Assembly: GCA_963935595.1 (NCBI GenBank)
Contig: OZ012549.1
Coordinates: 22,059,318 to 22,123,317, forward strand
Length of the DNA stretch: 64,000 bases
Direction of reading: 5' to 3'
DNA from: Schoenobius gigantellus
Taxonomy: Eukaryota; Arthropoda; Insecta; Lepidoptera; Crambidae
A model generated the notes under the pieces. That model was given only the letters and a program-made list of their open reading frames with translations. It did not search any database and had not been told where the DNA came from. Shown here piece after piece: positions 23,410-32,135 of the stretch. A program made the position numbers and the translations under genes. Position 1 is the stretch's first letter; each line of letters opens with the position of its first letter.

Positions 23410-23985
23410 TAATAATAAAGTTCGGCTTAGGCTGTTTTTTATGCGAAAGTAGCGTCGATGTGGATTTTACTGAAAATTGCTTTTTACTACTAATTTTATT
23501 AAAGTGATTTAGCAACTTGTATGCAGTATGCAAGCAAGCATGCAAACAAGCCTCCTGTATGCAAGCAAACATGCAACAAGTAGTTTGATGCTGTTTGTGG
23601 TTACAATGTCTAACCTAACACACATTTTTCAAATTTAGCTTCTAAGCTTCCACCCCTGATCCCCCCGAGTAAAGGGGCTGCCCCTCTCCACCCCCGTTTA
23701 TGCATGCATGTACCATGTAAATAAGGTTATAACATGCAGTTTGATACTGTATATGTGGTCAAATAAATTATAAGAAGAAGAAGAGGAATAAAGCGCGGTG
23801 GCTCACGGAGGGATTTCGGCTCTTTCTGTTTTCCGTCTCTTCAACAGTGAGTGCTCCGAGGACTGTTTGAATTGGTACCGACATCACCATTTTTTAATCT
23901 ACACCTCAGTGGGATTTATGCATAGTACCTACCTGGAAGCGATATTTGTTTATATCTTGACTCGGAGGTCTCTCTAGAGGTGACA
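23410..23985. other. Spacer with low-complexity tract
   Basis: A 'gcatgcaagcaa' low-complexity tract lies at 23520-23580. No gene seen. Confidence 0.4.
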
Positions 23986-24189
23986 AAAAGACAATCGGTA
24001 CATTCAAGCACTGCAGTCATTGTTCGAAAACGCTACCATACCAAAACTCGAAACCAGTACGACTTCAGCGAGATATGAGACAGGGTGACGTTATACCGCC
24101 TAAACTGTTTACAGCTGCGTTGAATCATGTGTTTAAGTTTTTGTACTGAAAGGACTCGGTATCAATTTAGACGTCAAGTGTGTAGGGTA

Positions 24190-25225
24190 TCTAGAATAGT
24201 TTGTAGGGTAGCATAACAGTAGTTAATAAAAATAATGTTAGGGTAATCTTAGATTAAATTGTGATATTTTAGTATGTAGGTAGTTAGTAATAATGGATTT
24301 GTTAAGTACCCTTAGAATAGGATTAGAATTACGATACCCTCACTTGTAAATAATAAAAATAGGCTCTCTTTACGGTATAGCTCGCCGCAGGGGTCTGCGC
24401 CTAGAAATTAGTATATAAGGCGGCCGGAATCTAAATAAATACCCCTCTTGCCTGTGTGTTGTGCGGCCAATCGGGTCACACAGCAAACTATCGCGGTTGC
24501 CCCAGAGCTCCCCGTCCTCACAGGGGCGCGAAAGCGCACCCTTCCCGCCCATCCCGTCCTAGCATGCCTGCTCCAACAGCCGCCAATTTCCCGGCGCTGC
24601 CGAAAACGGCACCCATCCACACATCCATTTTCCCCCCTAAGTGGGGCCCCCGAGCGCAAGTTCAAAAACCCACACCGCTCTCCAAAGCGGCGCCCGCCTC
24701 TGCATCGGACGACCTAGCAGTCGTATTCGATGCCATCTCTAAAGTCAATCTTGCCGAGCTAAGCATCTTAGCCGGCAAACTTAGGAACGCGCCAACCCCG
24801 CGCGATAGGACACTCGCGCTTGTCGAGCATCTAGAGCTCGTTAAATCCCTCTCGTAGCTTCGCCTATGAGACATCGCTTAGTTAGTCAGTATTTTCTCCG
24901 AGCTACCTTCTGTACGCTCGACGAAGTAGGTCCCTATCAGATACGACCGGCCCACTTTGGTTCCCGGCCTTTTTATATAGCGCATATGCCCTAGTTAGTC
25001 TAGGGCAGCGCTGCGCCGCCCCTTTCCTGAGGGGCGGTCGCTATCCGATGAAGCCTTAATGACCTTATGGTTAAAAGCATAAGGTGGAGTTTAGCTGGTA
25101 AGAGTCCGGCATAACCCGTGCGGCCGGCCGTGCGGGTATCCATGAGGATTCTCCACCTCCACTCCGCATAGTGGTTGGCAAACTGCGTTTGCCGAAAAAA
25201 AAAGTAAAAAAAAAATGAACAACCA
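24190..25225 (+). mobile_element. ORF1-only 'half-LINE' insert with A-tail
   Basis: The insert splits the RTE copy. It carries the end of a gag-like ORF1 (24456-24857), then about 340 bp of 3' UTR and A-rich tails (25196-25216). No reverse transcriptase ORF lies between ORF1 and the tail, so this is either an internally deleted LINE or an ORF1-only derivative. Confidence 0.6.
24456..24857 (+). CDS. LINE ORF1 C-terminal fragment with CCHC zinc knuckle
   Basis: The open frame enters from upstream of 24456 (a 'CVLCGQSGHTANYRGC' knuckle precedes and overlaps the first Met). The spacing C-x2-C-x4-H-x4-C is the retroviral/LINE zinc knuckle used by ORF1 proteins to bind RNA. A proline-rich linker (residues about 20-85) is followed by a short leucine-rich C-terminus ending in 'LVEHLELVKSL'. 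The N-terminal part of ORF1 is absent. It is high in GC compared with its surroundings. Likely not a host gene. Confidence 0.6.
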   Translation: MLCGQSGHTANYRGCPRAPRPHRGAKAHPSRPSRPSMPAPTAANFPALPKTAPIHTSIFPPKWGPRAQVQKPTPLSKAAPASASDDLAVVFDAISKVNLAELSILAGKLRNAPTPRDRTLALVEHLELVKSLS

Positions 25226-26062
25226 TCCAGTCTTTAATTCATCCAGCAAACTACCTCCAACACTTCCATCACAAAAAGTGCTTGACTCACTTTCGTTTTA
25301 CTGATGATGTCGTAGTCGTGGCTGAGGCTATGGATGACCTGAATACCGAGATGATATCTGTTGAGTTTTCGAACAAGTAGGTCTTAAAATAAACATGGAT
25401 AAGATTAAAATTATGGCGAATTCTTATATAACCTTCAACCTTCACAGAAGTGGGTACTCACTCCTGTGAAGGTTAAAGGCTCTACACCTCAACGCAACTT
25501 CCAGAAAAGAGTAAATCGACGAATTTAACTCGGCTGGGCAGTGCTCTTGAAAAGCTACGCATCATATTTCCCGCCCATTTATCACAGTGTCTCCACACGA
25601 AAGTCTTCAATTCGTGCGTGTTGCCAGCGTTAATGTATACGGAACTGAAACGTGGCCGTTTACAGTGAGCCTCATAAGAAAGCTCAAGGTCAAAGGGGAA
25701 TGGAGAGGGCTATGCTCGAAGTTTCTCCAAATGATCAAATCAGAAATGATGAGATCCGTAGAAGAACTATAGTCACCGACATAGTTCGAAGGATTGTGAA
25801 TCTTGAGTGGCAGTGGGCAGGGTATGTGCCCTGCCCACTGCCACTCCGCACCGTTGCATCTCGCAGGAGACACAACGGTGATAGGTCCTTCCACAAGATG
25901 GACCATCGATCTTGTGATAGTCGCCGGAAGCTGCTGGATGCGAGATCGATCGGTGTAGAGATTCTTGGGGAAGTTTGGGGGAGATTCCTGGTCCAACAAT
26001 GCAAAGTGAACATTAAGAAGTATTTGTGAAAAAAAAAATACAAACAACGGTGTTATAAAGTA

Positions 26063-26300
26063 CTAGCTGTTATAAAGTACCCGCGAACTACGTTTCGCCA
26101 TATATTTTTTTCCCGTTTTTGCAACATGTTTCATTGATGCTCAGTTTCTATTAGTCGTAGCGTAATGTTTTATAGCCTATAACCTTCCTCGATAAATGGA
26201 CTATCCAACACTAAAAGAATTTTTCAATTTGAATCAGTACTTCCTGAGATTAGCGCGTTCAACCAACCAAACAAACAAATTCTTCAGCTTTATAATATTA
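26063..26300 (+). repeat. 'actagct' dispersed repeat, degenerate
   Basis: Starts 'actagctgttataaagtacc' with 'cgcgaactacgtttcgcca' (26085-26103) and ends near 'ttataatattactatagata' (26289-26308). Confidence 0.6.
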
Positions 26301-26309
26301 CTATAGATA

Positions 26310-27270
26310 AAGGCTATTTTATCAGTGCTAAGGATAAAGAGAAACTAGGTAAAACTGAAATTAATAAGAGCATGATCTTTTATTATTGTAAATAATTTTC
26401 ATTTACTGATTTTGACTATTTGATGTTATTGAACGCTGCCATGGATCAAAATATATTAAATAAGTTTCACACAAAGATGAAGGTTCATCGAAGGCTTTCA
26501 GACGTAACAACCCCAATTTGAATAGAAATAGCGTTGTGTTTAAAAGTGGAAAAAAATGCTTACTTTTTCAAGGAAAATGTTCGAAGGGAATTGTTTATAG
26601 GGCTCAACGGTGCGGCGAGCCGGAGGTGGCAAATCACTGGTCGTATCCGGCGGGAGCGCCCCCGGAAATTGAGAAAGTCTCCGTTCACTCTCAACGTCAT
26701 ATGATGACTTAAGAAAAGACCGTTCATCTCTGGTCATTCCTTTTGATTGCTCTGACCCAGCCTCATCTAAGCTCAGCACGTCTAAGCTTTACATGTTATG
26801 TTATTTTATGATTAAAGTCCTTGTTGAATATGCTTTTCATGTTTATCTACTCGCCATCAAGAAAGTTTTAACATGTATATTTATATAAAAAAAAACGAAA
26901 AGTGTATAAGCGTTGGTCGCAGCATTTGACTCCAAAATACGAGGACAAGGAACCGGCTTCTTGTAATATGGAAATCAGAAGCAGTTATACTCGCAGGTTT
27001 TATAAATAAGCGTCAAAGCATTTATGTGAAAGGGTCGAGTAAATATTTACGACTTTAGGATACGTGCGTTATAAAGGATGTACCTAACAGTACAAATAGT
27101 TTTTTTCAGAATGAAAGAAACTCTGTTCAGTAAAGGTTTTGATTGTTCTGAAATGAACACAGACTACCACTGTTTTATATTTATAACTTTATTTTCTGTT
27201 TTAGTCCTAAGTAAATTATAGAAAATATATTAATTTCTGTTTGTTCGAGTTGGATAAGTCCTTGGCTTAG
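26310..27270. other. Spacer left of the Polinton
   Basis: A small GC-richer patch (26605-26690) of unknown origin; otherwise AT-rich. ORFs 26518-26712 and 26540-26779 show no features. Confidence 0.4.
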
Positions 27271-27329
27271 TGGCGCTGGCGTCTACAGGATTGGATTACG
27301 CTAAGACTTTTAAACTGCTTGCCGTCAGG

Positions 27330-27480
27330 GGGCGTCGGTGGTGCTGTGGACTCGGCACTTGCCTTCCAATCGGGAGGACCGGGGTTCGAGACCGCCATGT
27401 ACCAATGTGTTTTTCGTTTTCGAGTTTCATATGTAGAGTACATTTGTCTGACGCTCCTACGGTTTACGTAAAAACTTTAT
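27330..27480 (+). repeat. tRNA-derived SINE, 5' part
   Basis: 'gtcggtggtgctgtggactc' followed by B-box-like 'gggttcgagaccgcc' at about 27382. Same family as 53161-53491 but lacking the (GAT)n tail. It stops near 27480, about 160 bp outside the Polinton. Confidence 0.7.
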
Positions 27481-27633
27481 AGGACTTAAGTTGTTCCCTT
27501 TAATGTTCTCTACTCAAAAAAGCCATAATAGGGCTCTACATACCCTTTATGGGGTATCAATTTTATTACCGAAATTTTTCTTAGAGGAAAAAATTAAAAT
27601 TCCGGTTTGTTTTTCATTAAATATTTTTTATAT

Positions 27634-27639
27634 GCCCTG
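27634..27639. other. Target-site duplication, left copy (GCCCTG)
   Basis: Identical to 44264-44269. Polinton integrases generate 6-bp duplications. Confidence 0.95.
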
Positions 27640-27729
27640 AGTAGTGTATTATTGTTCCTTCTATATCTCGTTCAATCGCAGACACGATTTCACTCCATCT
27701 AGAAGGAACAATAAAACACGTGGTAGCAG
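27640..27729 (+). repeat. Polinton left terminal inverted repeat
   Basis: 90 bp matching the reverse complement of 44174-44263 with a single mismatch (at about 27702). The repeat is itself hairpin-capable: 27649-27663 is perfectly complementary to 27700-27714. It is short for the group, whose repeats usually run to hundreds of bp. Confidence 0.95.
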
Positions 27730-27795
27730 CGTCTAGTAAGTAAATTATCAGATAAGATTCAATTCAGGTCTGTAATTGGTTGTAAAATATTCCGC

Positions 27796-27804
27796 TATTT
27801 ATAA
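27796..27804 (+). promoter_or_regulatory. Possible TATA box for the ATPase block
   Basis: 'tatttataa' lies about 75 bp before the preferred ATPase start at 27878, leaving room for a start site near 27825. Sequence-only inference. Confidence 0.35.
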
Positions 27805-27877
27805 CGTTTTAACGCGACAATGCAGTCATCATTTTGTTGAAGTACACGCATCACATCGGTCACATTTAAGTGCAGAT

Positions 27878-28564
27878 ATGAAATTTATCAAACAAAAACA
27901 ATCACTAAAATTAGAATGTATTTGTCCTACGTCAATGAATGAACCAAAGCGTCATGGCAACTTACTACCAAATACCATTCGCTGTGTTGTTTGTGGCCCA
28001 TCGAATTGTGGAAAGACCAACTTAGTAATAAGTTTATTATTACATGAAGATGGTCCACGATTTCAAAATCTGTATGTTTATTCAAAGTCTTTGTATCAGC
28101 CTAAATATACATTCTTAGAAAAAGTTATGAGTATGGTTACGAACACGACTTATAATAAATATAATCATAATAGTGAAATTTTAAGCCCTCACGAAGCTTT
28201 GCCGAACTCGATCATTATATTTGACGATGTTGCTTGTGAGAATCAAAATAGCATCCGAGACTATTTTGCTATGGGACGTCATAAAAACATTGATTGTTTT
28301 TATATTAATCAAACTTATACTAAAATACCGAAACAATTAGTACGAGATAATTCTAACTTGATTATTTTATTTAAACTAGACGACATTAACTTAAGACATG
28401 TCTATGAGGAACATGTAGGGTCTGACATGTCTTGGGCTCAATTTCGAGAAATGTGCTCAACTGTTTGGAATCAACCATTCAGCTACATTGTTATCAATAA
28501 AGACTGCGAACGGAATAAGGGATGCTATAGAAAGGCATTTGACACATTTATTATGGTGGACTAG
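27878..28564 (+). CDS. Polinton genome-packaging ATPase (A32/FtsK-like)
   Basis: 228 aa from the chosen Met at 27878; the frame opens earlier at 27776, but the upstream residues show no family features. Walker A is 'GPSNCGKT' (residues 40-47) and Walker B is 'IIIFDD' (112-117). These are the signature of the A32/FtsK-HerA packaging ATPases, which pump viral DNA into preformed capsids. A conserved 'GRHKNIDCFYINQTYTKIP' segment follows, as in the sensor region of the family. Length is normal for Polinton ATPases. First gene of the rightward block. The frame is intact and catalytic residues are present, so it is likely functional. Confidence 0.93.
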   Translation: MKFIKQKQSLKLECICPTSMNEPKRHGNLLPNTIRCVVCGPSNCGKTNLVISLLLHEDGPRFQNLYVYSKSLYQPKYTFLEKVMSMVTNTTYNKYNHNSEILSPHEALPNSIIIFDDVACENQNSIRDYFAMGRHKNIDCFYINQTYTKIPKQLVRDNSNLIILFKLDDINLRHVYEEHVGSDMSWAQFREMCSTVWNQPFSYIVINKDCERNKGCYRKAFDTFIMVD

Positions 28565-28640
28565 CATTCATAAAAAGGTGTTACATAAATATGGAATCAG
28601 TTTCATTTGTGATTTCATACCGAGAGGAAATATAAACAAA

Positions 28641-29684
28641 ATGGAACAAAATTTGAAAGAACAAATTATAAAATCTGCCGCAGCTGTGAAAAGGAAGGTT
28701 AATATGATAAAAGATGCAAAAGACGCTAGCAATATGGCATTAGAAACAATATTTAAGCCTATTGTAGAACCACTTAATGTGTTAACAAGCAAAAATAACG
28801 AAAGTCTTCATAAAAATTTGGATATTGACCAAAACCACCCAGTAAAAAAAAATAAGTACAGCGAAAGTGAGTCATCAAATTCTGTAAGTGAAGATTTCGA
28901 GGAAGCTATGAACGAAGAAGATGAAAACTCTTATGGTGATGAGGCTTATAAATTATCTAACAAAACTCTTACGATATTACCCTCTGAAGATCACGATGAG
29001 CATGAAAACTCGTTTAAATCCATTCAATCATCTCCGAGTATTGCAAAAGAATCTTTCTCATGGCCTACGTCGTGTGATCTAATAAAAGATATACCTTATG
29101 GAGTCAGAAACGAGCGAGGTAAACTTTTGCTTGGCAAAACTCGCGTTTACGATGAAGGTTGTAGACTGAGGATTGGAAATCATGATCTGGAAAAAACGCC
29201 CGGTTTAAAGGAATTATTGTTTAAAAAGATACCAAATTTAGACCTTGTCACTGACGACGACTTACAAAATTATAAACAGATACTAATAGATACTAATGCT
29301 CATAAACGTAATTACGATCCTTTAAAACCAGTGAACAGTAATAAAGGATTTAAATATATACGTATTATTAAACCACTGTTTAAATACACAAGAAATATTA
29401 CAAGTAGTGTGGAAAGTATTCCTCGAGGAGAAGGTATAAACCTTTTAAAAAGGGTTAAAACAGATACTGATTTGGTTTACTGGGACGATCCAAATGAGTT
29501 AGTGGAACGATTAAAATTACTACTAGCATCAAAAGAAGCTGGTAATACCGGAGTGATAAATGAAATATATGCAATAATTGAAGAACTATATGAAGCTGGC
29601 ATCATAAATGTAGAATATAAAAAGCATCCATCAGGAAAATTATTCAGTCTCGTTTCAATGAAGACTGCATCAAGACGACAATGA
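28641..29684 (+). CDS. Conserved Polinton protein of unknown function
   Basis: 347 aa from Met 28641; an in-frame Met at 28488 lies inside the ATPase gene and is less likely. The N-terminal half is charged and probably coiled or disordered (acidic run around residues 70-110, rich in Glu/Ser). The C-terminal half is more ordered and carries 'DLVYWDDPNELVERLKLLLA' followed by 'EIYAIIEELYEAGIINVEY'. I recognise this C-terminal pattern as recurring in insect and cnidarian Polintons, always beside the integrase or capsid genes, but no function is known to me. It probably has a virion role. Its stop overlaps the next start (ATGA, 29681-29684). Confidence 0.8.
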   Translation: MEQNLKEQIIKSAAAVKRKVNMIKDAKDASNMALETIFKPIVEPLNVLTSKNNESLHKNLDIDQNHPVKKNKYSESESSNSVSEDFEEAMNEEDENSYGDEAYKLSNKTLTILPSEDHDEHENSFKSIQSSPSIAKESFSWPTSCDLIKDIPYGVRNERGKLLLGKTRVYDEGCRLRIGNHDLEKTPGLKELLFKKIPNLDLVTDDDLQNYKQILIDTNAHKRNYDPLKPVNSNKGFKYIRIIKPLFKYTRNITSSVESIPRGEGINLLKRVKTDTDLVYWDDPNELVERLKLLLASKEAGNTGVINEIYAIIEELYEAGIINVEYKKHPSGKLFSLVSMKTASRRQ

Positions 29685-30028
29685 ATGTAGACAAATTTGG
29701 ACATCATGTACACAAGCGTTTAAGATTATCAGAATTCATTAACACTCTCAATGATACTTTAGTAAAATCTGAAACAGGTGACTTTGATTTAAAATCAACA
29801 AAGTTGAAGGGTTTGCAATTTCCTGAAAATAACGACGAAGCAGTAAATAAAGAATACGTGGATAAATGTATTGAAGAACTAAGACAAGAAATAAAAAATA
29901 ATAATAGTGATGTTAAAAGATATTTAAGTAGTTTAGAAAAGGCGACAATTGTTAGTTTGAGTGCCTTATTTTACACAAAAAAAGAAATAGATTTTATGAT
30001 TCAAGCAAATTCAACTAAGGATGAGTAA
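29681..30028 (+). CDS. Fibre-like trimeric coiled-coil protein (putative)
   Basis: 115 aa. The middle carries 'KLKGLQFPENNDEAVNKEYV' (residues about 43-62), which fits the pattern seen in trimeric phage and viral fibre proteins just before a coiled coil (loop, Pro, acidic residue, AVNK.YV). A predicted coiled coil follows ('IEELRQEIKNNNSDVKRYL'), then a short hydrophobic stretch. A role as a virion surface or attachment fibre is inferred from this motif alone. It overlaps its neighbours on both sides: ATGA with the upstream gene, and 8 bp with the integrase start at 30021. Confidence 0.6.
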   Translation: MNVDKFGHHVHKRLRLSEFINTLNDTLVKSETGDFDLKSTKLKGLQFPENNDEAVNKEYVDKCIEELRQEIKNNNSDVKRYLSSLEKATIVSLSALFYTKKEIDFMIQANSTKDE

Positions 30029-30953
30029 GCGAGACGTAGTTAAAGAACTTCACAAAGCAGCACGAAGAAATTTTTCTCGTCGATGTACATTCATAAAAGG
30101 AATTGATGATCTATGGCAAGCAGACCTTATGGATTTACAAAAATATTCACAATTCAATAAAGGCCATAAATACGTTCTAGTAGTGATTGATGGCTTATCA
30201 AAATACGTTTGGGCTAAACCTTTAAAATCAAAAACAGCAAACTGTGTTATGAATGCTATGCAAAGTATATTAACCACTTCTTCGCGTAATCCTAAAAATT
30301 TACAAACCGATTTAGGAACTGAGTTTTATAATACGAGTTTTAAAAAATTGATGGAAACGTATAAAATAAATCATTATTCTACATATTCTGCAAAAAAAGC
30401 ATCCATTGTCGAACGTGTCATTAGAACAATCAAGTCTCATCTTTACAAATTATTTAGTCTTCATGGACGATATCAATGGCTTGAACATAATTTGGATGAC
30501 GTGATACAAAACTATAACAACACTAAACATCGAATTACTAAATTTAAGCCTGTTGATGTTACTAAGTCAAACGAAATTTTTGTTAAGTCAAACATTGTTA
30601 AAACGCAACAACCTAAAACAAAAAAGAGATTTGCGTTTCGAATAGGTGATTATGTTCGTATAAGTAAATACAAAGGAGATTTTCGTAAGGGTTATACTCC
30701 AAATTGGTCTACAGAAATTTTCCGCATAGTAAAAGTTAATGAAACCAATCCTCAAACATATCAAATAGAAGATAAACACAAACAAATTATTTTGGGATCT
30801 TTTTACGGGTATGAATTACAAAAAACTAAAGTTCCTGATCTTTACCTTATTGAGAAAGTTTTAAAAAGAAAAGGAAACACACTATATGTAAAATGGTTAG
30901 GTCTAAATAATAAAGAGAACAGTTGGATTGACAAGAGTGAATTGGTTCAATAG
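30021..30953 (+). CDS. Polinton integrase (rve family) with C-terminal chromodomain
   Basis: 310 aa. The retroviral-type integrase core has the acidic triad Asp35 ('WQADLMD'), Asp97 ('LQTDLGTEF') and Glu131 ('SIVERVIR'), with 33 residues between the last two. The N-terminal HHCC zinc domain is not recognisable; only about 30 basic residues precede the core. A chromodomain occupies the last 40 residues ('LIEKVLKRKGNTLYVKWLG' ... 'NSWIDKSELV'); this module usually binds modified histone tails and may steer target choice. The usual Asn after the second Asp is Leu here. The enzyme would make the 6-bp staggered cut seen as the GCCCTG duplication. Intact. Confidence 0.95.
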   Translation: MSKRDVVKELHKAARRNFSRRCTFIKGIDDLWQADLMDLQKYSQFNKGHKYVLVVIDGLSKYVWAKPLKSKTANCVMNAMQSILTTSSRNPKNLQTDLGTEFYNTSFKKLMETYKINHYSTYSAKKASIVERVIRTIKSHLYKLFSLHGRYQWLEHNLDDVIQNYNNTKHRITKFKPVDVTKSNEIFVKSNIVKTQQPKTKKRFAFRIGDYVRISKYKGDFRKGYTPNWSTEIFRIVKVNETNPQTYQIEDKHKQIILGSFYGYELQKTKVPDLYLIEKVLKRKGNTLYVKWLGLNNKENSWIDKSELVQ

Positions 30954-30960
30954 TATAAAT
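30954..30960 (+). promoter_or_regulatory. Possible internal TATA box before the capsid block
   Basis: 'tataaat' begins immediately after the integrase stop and 45 bp before the PLA2-domain start at 31005. The spacing allows a separate start site for the virion genes. Inference only. Confidence 0.4.
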
Positions 30961-31004
30961 ATTGCTACGCAATTCTGTATCTTCTATTCACTTTAGAATT
31001 ATCA

Positions 31005-31733
31005 ATGAAGGAAGGTGGTGGTATACTTAACACAATAATAGACAATTTACCGATTGAGTTACATTTACCTGGATATCAATTTTGTGGCCCTGGAACAAAA
31101 CTTCATAAACGGTTGCTTAAAGGTGAACGAGGCATAAACAAATTAGATAATGCTTGTATGTACCACGATATAGCTTATACAAATAGAAATTTAGACGTTC
31201 GACATAAAGCTGATTTAGGACTTTTAAATATGGCGAAAAGAAGGTTAAAATCCAAGGATGCTGGAAGAGGAGAAAAGTTTGCCTCTTGGATAGTTAAAAA
31301 TGCAATGAAAGCTAAACTCAAAGCAGGGAGTGGGCTCAAATCATTTATGACCGGTGTAAAAAAAATACGCTTACAATTAAAAAAACTTAAATCTAAAGAC
31401 AGTCACTCTGCAATTAAATATGCCCACGCTGCTGCAAAAAAGATATTTACAAATAAAAAGGGAATACGTTTGCCGCGTCGCATTCCTATTCCAAAATGTG
31501 GAGGACTTTTACCACTTATTCCGATTTTTGCGGGATTGTCGGCTTTAGGTTCATTAGCCGGAGGAGCAGCAGGTATAGCAAAGGCTGTTAATGATTCTAA
31601 AGCTGCACAAAAAAGTCTTCAGGAATCTGAACGACACAACAGGATGATGGAAGCTGTGGCTCTTGGAAAAGGGCTGTATATAAAACCTCACAAAAAAGGA
31701 GCTGGACTGTATTTTAATCCATCAAAAAACTAA
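31005..31733 (+). CDS. Virion protein with parvovirus-type phospholipase A2 domain
   Basis: 242 aa. The N-terminal domain has the calcium-loop motif 'YQFCGPGTKL' (Gly28-Pro29-Gly30) and the catalytic 'HD..Y' (His54-Asp55, Tyr58), the core of the secreted/parvoviral PLA2 fold. A strongly basic middle follows, then a glycine/alanine-rich hydrophobic segment (about residues 166-194) and a basic C-terminal tail with a twice-used 'KGLY / AGLYF' motif. In related viruses PLA2 domains act on endosomal membranes; here the role is inferred. Some adintoviruses carry such a domain. The last codons form a slippery heptamer right before the TAA stop (see findings), suggesting a fraction is extended into the protease. 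Confidence 0.88.
   Translation: MKEGGGILNTIIDNLPIELHLPGYQFCGPGTKLHKRLLKGERGINKLDNACMYHDIAYTNRNLDVRHKADLGLLNMAKRRLKSKDAGRGEKFASWIVKNAMKAKLKAGSGLKSFMTGVKKIRLQLKKLKSKDSHSAIKYAHAAAKKIFTNKKGIRLPRRIPIPKCGGLLPLIPIFAGLSALGSLAGGAAGIAKAVNDSKAAQKSLQESERHNRMMEAVALGKGLYIKPHKKGAGLYFNPSKN
31724..31730 (+). promoter_or_regulatory. Candidate -1 ribosomal frameshift site (A AAA AAC)
   Basis: The heptamer is in exact register with the upstream frame (tcA AAA AAC) and is followed directly by TAA. Slipping back one base moves reading into the protease frame at 31730, open without a stop to 32110. A small GC-richer stretch ('ggggctaccc', 31738-31747) follows at the usual spacing, but I cannot confirm a stimulatory structure. 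Confidence 0.6.
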
Positions 31734-32110
31734 ATAAGGGGCTACCCAGACGTGCACTTACCAATATTGATATATTAGAACACGCAAGTGACATTCCATT
31801 TTTTCGCGGTGTTTTCATGAGAGATACGTTACCTACGAAACCTAAAAAGATAGAATGTGCGATATTGAATTTGGATAGCTCCAAAAATCCTGGAACACAT
31901 TGGGTAGCCTTCGTCAAGCAAAACAATTACGCTGAATATTTTGATAGTTTTGGTAATTTGAAACCTCCATTAGAATTAATTCAATATTTACACAACTTAC
32001 CAATAAACTATAATTACGTACAACACCAAAAATTTGGTACTACTAACTGTGGTCATCTATGTTTAAAATTTTTAAGATGTTATTGGAAAAATCATTTATA
32101 TAACGTGTAA
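31730..32110 (+). CDS. Adenain-like cysteine protease (maturation protease)
   Basis: The frame is open from 31730 and its first ATG is at 31817 (97 aa from there). Counting from that Met, the catalytic residues are His28 ('GTHWVAF'), Asp43 ('EYFDSFG'), Gln71 and Cys78 ('TTNCGHLCLKFL'), the adenovirus/Ulp1-type triad plus oxyanion Gln. Upstream of the ATG the same frame encodes 'TNIDILEHASDIPFFRGVFM', which I recognise as typical N-terminal sequence of Polinton proteases, so the true protein starts before 31817. With no earlier ATG, the likely route is the -1 shift from the PLA2-domain gene; a non-AUG start or an A-run indel are alternatives. Expected to cleave capsid precursors. Confidence 0.88.
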   Translation, partial: LNKGLPRRALTNIDILEHASDIPFFRGVFMRDTLPTKPKKIECAILNLDSSKNPGTHWVAFVKQNNYAEYFDSFGNLKPPLELIQYLHNLPINYNYVQHQKFGTTNCGHLCLKFLRCYWKNHLYNV

Positions 32111-32135
32111 AATAAATAAAATTGTCAGTATAAAA

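Larger units (their letters stand above)
23990..26035 (+). mobile_element. RTE-clade LINE copy, interrupted at about 24190-25225
   Basis: Plus strand. At 24000-24185 lies a degenerate RT block with the same nucleotide core as the copy at 837-1385 ('agacagggtgacgttata'), ending in 'GLGINL'. The expected continuation 'LTHLRFTDDVVVVAEAMDDL' is found at about 25285-25350, after a 1-kb foreign insert. The C-terminal region continues to about 26030 and contains 'LGSALEKLRIIFP' and 'WQWAGYVPC'. Many stops; dead. A perfect 18-bp inverted duplication (25805-25846) is an extra local rearrangement. Confidence 0.75.
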
